DNA of 10,169 nt from an uncultured Verrucomicrobiota bacterium (GTDB lineage: Bacteria > Verrucomicrobiota > Kiritimatiellia > RFP12 > UBA1067): positions 1-10,169 of the forward strand of contig CAMZET010000035.1 of the NCBI GenBank assembly GCA_947305825.1, written 5' to 3'. Every line of letters begins with the position of its first letter. The first letter of the stretch is position 1. Below the pieces are notes generated by a model, which was not told the DNA's origin, searched no databases, and saw only the letters and a program-made list of their open reading frames with translations. Below are positions 7,258-10,169 of the stretch, in pieces. Both the position numbers and the translations under genes were made by a program.

Positions 7258-8913
7258 ATGTCCACTATGAACGAACTGTGGCCGGTGACGGCAAGCATAT
7301 GCGGCGGGCTGGGCCTGTTCCTGCTGGGAATGCGGCATCTCTCCGACGGACTCCAGGCGGCGAGCGGTGAAGGTCTCAGGCACTTCATGTCGTTTGCGAC
7401 CGGCAAGCGGCTCTCTGGCGTGGCCACGGGAATAGCGGCTGCGCTCTTGATGCAGTCGTCTTCCATCGTCACGGTGATGCTTGTCGGCTTTGTCGTGTCG
7501 CGCCTCATGACGCTTGTCGAATCCATCAATGTGCTGATAGGCGCGAACATCGGCACGACGTTCACGATTTGGCTCATAGCGTTCGCGCCAAGTCCGGAAT
7601 TGCTGGGGCTTGGCGCTCTGATGCTCGGGTCGCTTGGATATTTCTCGTTTCGGCGCGGGCGAGTGAGGCATGTAGGTCTCGCGCTCGTCGGCCTCGGTCT
7701 CGTATTCCTCGGGATGCACTTCATGAAGCAGGGCGTCGAGCCGGTAAAGGCGTCCGCCTCGCTTTCGCACGCGATTGGGATGCTCAACGCCGGCTCGGTC
7801 TGGGGCGTCATGCTTGTCGCGGCGGTGTCGGCGGTTTTCACCGCCGTCATACAGAGTTCCGCCGCGAGCATAATCATATTCATGACGTTCGCGTCGGAAG
7901 GGCTGATTACGTACGAGACGGCGGTGGCGTCTCTCTTCGGCGCGAACGTGGGCACGACGGCGACGCTGTGGCTTTCCGCCATCGGCGGCGGCAGTTCCGC
8001 CAGGCGTCTCGCCGTCGCGCATACTCTCACCAACTTGCTCGGCTCTCTCGTGTGCATTCCGTTCGTGTTGACCGTCTTCGTCCCGCTCGGCCAGTGGCTC
8101 TTTCCCGATTGGCAGACCAAGGTCATGGCGCCTATAGCGATTACGGACACGATATTCTCTCTCGTGCGCGGCGCTCTGGTGTTTCCGTTCGTAGGGCGGC
8201 TGGCCGCGTTCCTGGAGCGGCTCGTGCCGGAGAAGGCGGACGAGAAGCCGCACCTCTCCGCCCTCAATTCGCGCGGTCGAATAAGCCCGGTGCTCGCTTG
8301 CGAACAGGCCGCCGAGGAAGTGGCGTTCATGGCGGAGAGCGTGCGCGATTTGCTTTCCCACGTGCGTCTGGCCCTCACCGGCGACGCGAACGAACGCGAA
8401 ATCGCCCACATCTACCGCCGCGAACAAATCCTCGACAACATCCAGAGCGAAGTCACCTCGTTCCTGGGCGAGGTCATGGTGCGCAGCCTGCCTACGTCCA
8501 CCGCGAACCGTGCGCGAAGGCTGTTGCGCCTCGCTGACGAATTCGAGTCGGCGTCGGACGAGGCACCGGCCATCCTGCGCGGCCTCGAACGCATCCGCGC
8601 CGAAGGCGACGAACTCTCAGGCTCCGATTTGGCGCTCGTGCTGGACATACACGACCGCGCCGACGAAATGGCGCGCTTCTCCAAAAGCGACCTGGACGCA
8701 TTCGCGTCGCTGCACGAATGGTCAGCGCGTTCCGTCGAATTGAAGAAGCGCGTCCTCGAGGCGCGCCAAATCCAGCTTATGCGAATCGGGACAAGCGGCT
8801 CGTCCACCGCCGCCGTCCTGGCCGCGCTCGACATCCTCAACGCCTACGACCGATTGAGGTCTTACTGCATGAACATCGCGGAGACTTGCGCCGGCGGCAA
8901 GCAGCAGACCTAG
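7258..8913 (+). CDS. Na+/phosphate cotransporter, NptA/YjbB type with PhoU-like tail
   Basis: This 551-residue inner-membrane transporter has the two inverted Na_Pi_cotrans repeats. Each carries the hallmark QSS motif and a downstream GAN(I/V)GTT motif: QSSS at residues 66-69 with GANIGTT at 95-101, and QSSA at 199-202 with GANVGTT at 228-234. Hydrophobic helices fill residues 10-330. From about 345 to the end the protein is charged and helical (REQILDNIQSEVTSFLGEVM...), resembling the PhoU-like cytoplasmic domain of the YjbB branch. It should move phosphate coupled to Na+; the E. coli relative has been linked to phosphate efflux. The start is placed at ATG 7258 (MSTMNELWPV). The frame is open upstream to an ATG at 7174, but that would overlap the secretin and add a polar, non-conserved leader. 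ATG 7267 is also possible, and no strong Shine-Dalgarno decides. It is 58 bp after the secretin with no visible terminator between, so it may be co-transcribed by read-through, but it has no evident link to the secretion machine. Confidence 0.88.
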   Translation: MSTMNELWPVTASICGGLGLFLLGMRHLSDGLQAASGEGLRHFMSFATGKRLSGVATGIAAALLMQSSSIVTVMLVGFVVSRLMTLVESINVLIGANIGTTFTIWLIAFAPSPELLGLGALMLGSLGYFSFRRGRVRHVGLALVGLGLVFLGMHFMKQGVEPVKASASLSHAIGMLNAGSVWGVMLVAAVSAVFTAVIQSSAASIIIFMTFASEGLITYETAVASLFGANVGTTATLWLSAIGGGSSARRLAVAHTLTNLLGSLVCIPFVLTVFVPLGQWLFPDWQTKVMAPIAITDTIFSLVRGALVFPFVGRLAAFLERLVPEKADEKPHLSALNSRGRISPVLACEQAAEEVAFMAESVRDLLSHVRLALTGDANEREIAHIYRREQILDNIQSEVTSFLGEVMVRSLPTSTANRARRLLRLADEFESASDEAPAILRGLERIRAEGDELSGSDLALVLDIHDRADEMARFSKSDLDAFASLHEWSARSVELKKRVLEARQIQLMRIGTSGSSTAAVLAALDILNAYDRLRSYCMNIAETCAGGKQQT

Positions 8914-8948
8914 CCAGCCTTTGCCGCTCGCTTTTCTCGCGCTGCACC

Positions 8949-8982
8949 CAGGCGAGGCGACGGCATCGCCTCCTTTCGCCTG
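8949..8982 (+). terminator. Candidate transcription terminator after the Na+/Pi transporter
   Basis: GAGGCGA (8954-8960) pairs perfectly with TCGCCTC (8966-8972) around the loop CGGCA. An outer CAGGC (8949-8953) can pair with GCCTG (8978-8982) across a one-sided 5-nt bulge. The only nearby T-run is GTTTT about 9 nt downstream, so if this acts as an intrinsic terminator it is a weak one. Its position 36 bp after the stop codon fits the end of the transporter transcript. Confidence 0.4.
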
Positions 8983-9009
8983 CGTCTGCTGTTTTCAGAC
9001 ACTTTTACG

Positions 9010-9079
9010 GGATTCACAGGATTTCCATCGACGGTCATCTCCTTAGCTCCATAATCAATCTTGCAAATCCTGTCCATCC
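9010..9079. repeat. Inverted pair of AGGATT-type repeats
   Basis: The left arm GGATTCACAGGATTTCCA (9010-9027) matches the reverse complement of the right arm at 9062-9079 (GGATGGACAGGATTTGCA) at 15 of 18 positions. Each arm itself repeats a GGATnnACAGGATT unit, and the right side has further ATCCTG copies up to 9081. The arms are separated by 34 bp. Short-unit ACAGGATT repeats arranged as palindromes are known from intergenic regions of many environmental bacteria, though their mobility mechanism is unclear. It lies between the terminator candidate and the regulator promoter. Confidence 0.55.
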
Positions 9080-9139
9080 TGCCTGAAAAAGCCGACGAAC
9101 AGGTAAATGCTGCCGCCTTGAATCACAGTTCATGTGCCA

Positions 9140-9170
9140 TTGAGTTTTTTTGAGCCAGAAATGATATAAT
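9140..9170 (+). promoter_or_regulatory. Extended -10 promoter of the XRE/methyltransferase unit
   Basis: TGATATAAT at 9162-9170 is a perfect TATAAT -10 box with the TGn extension. TTGAGT at 9140-9145 is a 4/6 match to the -35 box with a 19-bp spacer, somewhat long but tolerable with an extended -10. Predicted transcription start is about 9177, giving a ~30-nt leader to the ATG at 9206. This is the clearest promoter in the window. Confidence 0.65.
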
Positions 9171-9196
9171 ATCCCTGTGCCTCTAATGAAAGGGAT
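9171..9196. promoter_or_regulatory. Candidate operator/SD-masking inverted repeat
   Basis: ATCCCT (9171-9176) and AGGGAT (9191-9196) are exact inverted repeats separated by 14 bp. The left half adjoins the -10 box and the right half overlaps the AAAGGGA likely to be the ribosome binding site of the XRE gene. It could bind the regulator as a dimer (autorepression), or form an RNA stem if transcription starts early enough. A 6-bp arm is short, so chance is not excluded. Confidence 0.3.
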
Positions 9197-9205
9197 TGTC
9201 TATCC

Positions 9206-9388
9206 ATGTCGATGTGCTACAAGAAACTCTGGAAACTGCTGATTGACCGTGACATGACGCGGGCCGATTTGCGCAGAAAGACTGGCATTTCCCCGGCGAC
9301 AATCGCCAAGATGTCAAAGGGGGAACCCATAGGCGCAAACGTCCTTGAGCGCATTGCGCGGCCATGCAGTGCGATGTCGGAGATGTGA
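9206..9388 (+). CDS. XRE-family HTH regulator, C-terminus apparently frameshifted
   Basis: This 60-residue Cro/C1-type helix-turn-helix protein fits the short class that precedes restriction-modification and related genes. It shows YKKLWKLLIDRDMTRADLRR followed by the recognition region TGISPATIAKMSKGEPI and then NVLERIAR. At that point the expected family ending (ALxCDVGDVM-like) is not in this frame. The observed frame gives PCSAMSEM and a TGA. The next frame from 9364 reads MQCDVGDVMAIGE, exactly the kind of ending expected. One extra G near 9360 would restore it, so this is either a 1-nt deletion or a sequence error. The ATG at 9206 has AAAGGGA about 10 bp upstream; ATG 9212 is a weaker alternative. 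It is driven by the extended -10 promoter and lies 113 bp before the mod gene. Likely role is transcriptional control of the module. With its last helix altered it may be non-functional. Confidence 0.75.
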   Translation: MSMCYKKLWKLLIDRDMTRADLRRKTGISPATIAKMSKGEPIGANVLERIARPCSAMSEM

Positions 9389-9486
9389 TGGCCATCGGCG
9401 AAAGCAAAACGGAAAGCGAAAGATGGGAAATGAGATGCATAACATTGTGCGTCACGGCTCTTGCGGCATGGGCGGCGCTCGCCGCG

Positions 9487-9493
9487 AAAGGAG
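9487..9493 (+). promoter_or_regulatory. Strong ribosome binding site of mod
   Basis: AAAGGAG lies 8 bp before ATG 9502 and is the best Shine-Dalgarno in the window. It supports starting the methyltransferase at 9502, even though the same frame is open upstream with ATGs at 9364 and 9388. Confidence 0.7.
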
Positions 9494-9501
9494 CGCCTGA
9501 C

Positions 9502-10169
9502 ATGCCGATGCTGAACTGGATGGGACGCGAGAATGCGGTAAAGGCGACGAAGGATGTCGTCATGAAGATTTTCCGCGAGAATCGGGAATTGTCGTATGGG
9601 GGATTTTCAACGCAGAGACGCAGAGGCGCAGAGAAGGAGAGTGTTATAACTGGGGCTTTGCCCCAGACCCCAAAAAACTCAGAGACATCTTCCCAAGACA
9701 CCTCTGCCACTCTGCGTCTCTGCGACTCTGCGTTAAATATAGACAATGTTCTCGTCCACGGCGATAACTTGGAGGCGCTGAAGGCGCTGCTGCCGTTCTA
9801 CGCCGGCGAGGTGAAGTGCATCTACATCGATCCGCCGTACAACACCGGCTCCGCGTTCGAGCATTACGACGACAACCTCGAACACTCCACTTGGCTCAAC
9901 ATGATGTACCCGCGCCTCAAGCTCCTTCGCGAGTTCCTGCGCGAGGACGGCAGCATCTGGATTTCCATCGACGACCGCGAGGGCGCGTATCTTCGCGTCA
10001 TCTGCGACGAGATTTTCGGGCGGCAGAACTTCGTCTCCAATATCTCTTGGCAACGTACCTACTCGACACGCAACGACGCAAAGGGAATCGTCAACGAGGT
10101 CGAACATATCCTCGTCTATTCCAAGCGCGAGGGCTGGCAGCCGAAGAAACTTGCGCGAACGGAGGAGAT
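9502..10169 (+). CDS. Type III-like Mod DNA adenine methyltransferase, N-terminal part (3' end outside window)
   Basis: 222 codons are visible and the frame is open at the right edge. The protein begins MPMLNWMGRENAV, the N-terminal leader of Mod-type beta-class N6-adenine methyltransferases. It then shows VHGDNLEALKALLPFYAGEV, the catalytic motif IV DPPYNTG (DPPY at residues 110-113), WLNMMYPRLKLLREFLREDG, WISIDDREGAYLR..DEIFG and NEVEHILVYSK. DPPY coming first and the AdoMet-binding motif expected later is the beta-class order; the target-recognition domain and FxGxG motif must lie downstream. It would methylate adenine in host DNA as part of a type III or related restriction-modification system. 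The DPPY is about 40 residues further from the start than I recall for this family. The excess corresponds to a palindromic element inserted in frame (codons about 36-78). A restriction subunit should follow outside the window. Whether the gene is active cannot be told from this part. Confidence 0.85.
   Translation, partial: MPMLNWMGRENAVKATKDVVMKIFRENRELSYGGFSTQRRRGAEKESVITGALPQTPKNSETSSQDTSATLRLCDSALNIDNVLVHGDNLEALKALLPFYAGEVKCIYIDPPYNTGSAFEHYDDNLEHSTWLNMMYPRLKLLREFLREDGSIWISIDDREGAYLRVICDEIFGRQNFVSNISWQRTYSTRNDAKGIVNEVEHILVYSKREGWQPKKLARTEE
9609..9734. repeat. Palindromic NCGCAGAG element inserted in frame within mod
   Basis: The left arm 9609-9633 is three tandem 8-bp units (ACGCAGAG, ACGCAGAG, GCGCAGAG) after one A. 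The right arm 9710-9734 is its inverted copy, matching at 23 of 25 positions, with a degenerate fourth unit inward on both sides. Arms plus centre are 126 bp, a multiple of three, and the frame of mod reads through without a stop. In the centre, CTGGGGC-TTT-GCCCCAG (9650-9666) is a perfect 7-bp hairpin followed by ACCCC. Repeats of this NCGCAGAG type are widespread as small non-autonomous palindromic elements and often yield spurious 'NAESQRRR/LRLCV' peptides. No transposase is encoded. The exact ends and any target duplication are not clear; the flanks GATTTTC and TTAAATA do not show an obvious duplication. Confidence 0.8.

Larger units (their letters stand above)
8914..9205. other. Intergenic region between transporter and restriction-modification module
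   Basis: This 292-bp gap has no convincing coding sequence. It contains the candidate terminator (8949-8982), an inverted pair of AGGATT-type repeats (9010-9079), and the promoter, 5' leader and possible operator of the XRE regulator (from about 9140). The right half is clearly more AT-rich than the genes on the left, which marks the boundary between housekeeping-like genes and the probable accessory module. Confidence 0.7.

Noticed and set aside
7131..8427. Two long minus-strand frames (426 and 411 codons) opposite the Na+/Pi transporter
   Set aside because: The composition is Arg/Ser/His-rich with no recognisable domain. GC-rich genes give such antisense frames, and the + strand has the QSS and GAN(I/V)GTT motifs.
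8718..9086. A + strand frame of 122 codons running from inside the transporter into the intergenic region
   Set aside because: It is out of frame with the transporter, rich in Arg, and ends inside the AGGATT repeats. No ribosome site or domain is visible.
9609..9734. CRISPR-like array from the repeated CGCAGAG units
   Set aside because: The units are directly adjacent 8-mers in mirrored arms with no spacers of constant length. This is a palindromic element, not a CRISPR.
9183..9746. Minus-strand reading frame of 187 codons opposite the regulator and mod
   Set aside because: It reads NAESQRRR and SAPLRLCVE from the two palindrome arms, the typical false peptide of this repeat, and it lies antisense to a clear HTH gene and a clear methyltransferase.

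Overview
The window is GC-rich bacterial DNA with Ala/Arg/Gly-rich proteins. All recognised genes lie on the + strand. It contains the C-terminal part of a Uup-type ABC-F ATPase, a compact type IV pilus/type II secretion (T4P/T2SS)-like operon with an outer-membrane secretin, and a Na+/phosphate cotransporter. A secretin with signal peptide means a diderm. The compact secretion operon and the short-unit palindromic repeats would fit an uncultured PVC-type lineage (Lentisphaerae/Kiritimatiellae/Verrucomicrobia), but this is a low-confidence impression without marker genes.

Layout. 1-1044: 3' part of uup (second nucleotide-binding domain and C-terminal coiled coil). 1102-7199: five tightly packed genes: a PilO/GspM-like membrane protein, a PilT-family ATPase, a minimal GspE/PilB-family ATPase, a GspF/PilC platform protein and a GspD/PilQ secretin. 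Junctions include GTGA and ATGA stop/start overlaps, so translation is probably coupled. Together they would form the motor, inner-membrane platform and outer-membrane pore of a pilus or pseudopilus machine. No pseudopilin or prepilin peptidase gene is in the window, so those parts must be encoded elsewhere. 7258-8913: NptA/YjbB-type Na+/Pi cotransporter with a PhoU-like tail.

8914-9205 is a 292-bp intergenic stretch. It holds a candidate terminator, an inverted pair of AGGATT-type repeats, and a good extended -10 promoter. The promoter reads into a short XRE-family regulator (9206-9388) and then a DNA adenine methyltransferase of the type III Mod family, which runs off the right edge (9502 to end). 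This is the left end of a probable restriction-modification or defence module.

Two things stand out. First, the regulator appears to have a 1-nt deletion near 9360: the family-like C-terminus continues in the next frame, and that frame stays open into mod. Second, mod carries an in-frame palindromic element built of NCGCAGAG units (arms 9609-9633 and 9710-9734). It spans 126 bp, exactly 42 codons, and lies between the N-terminal leader and the first methyltransferase motif. A palindromic repeat that is apparently tolerated as coding sequence is the most unusual feature here.
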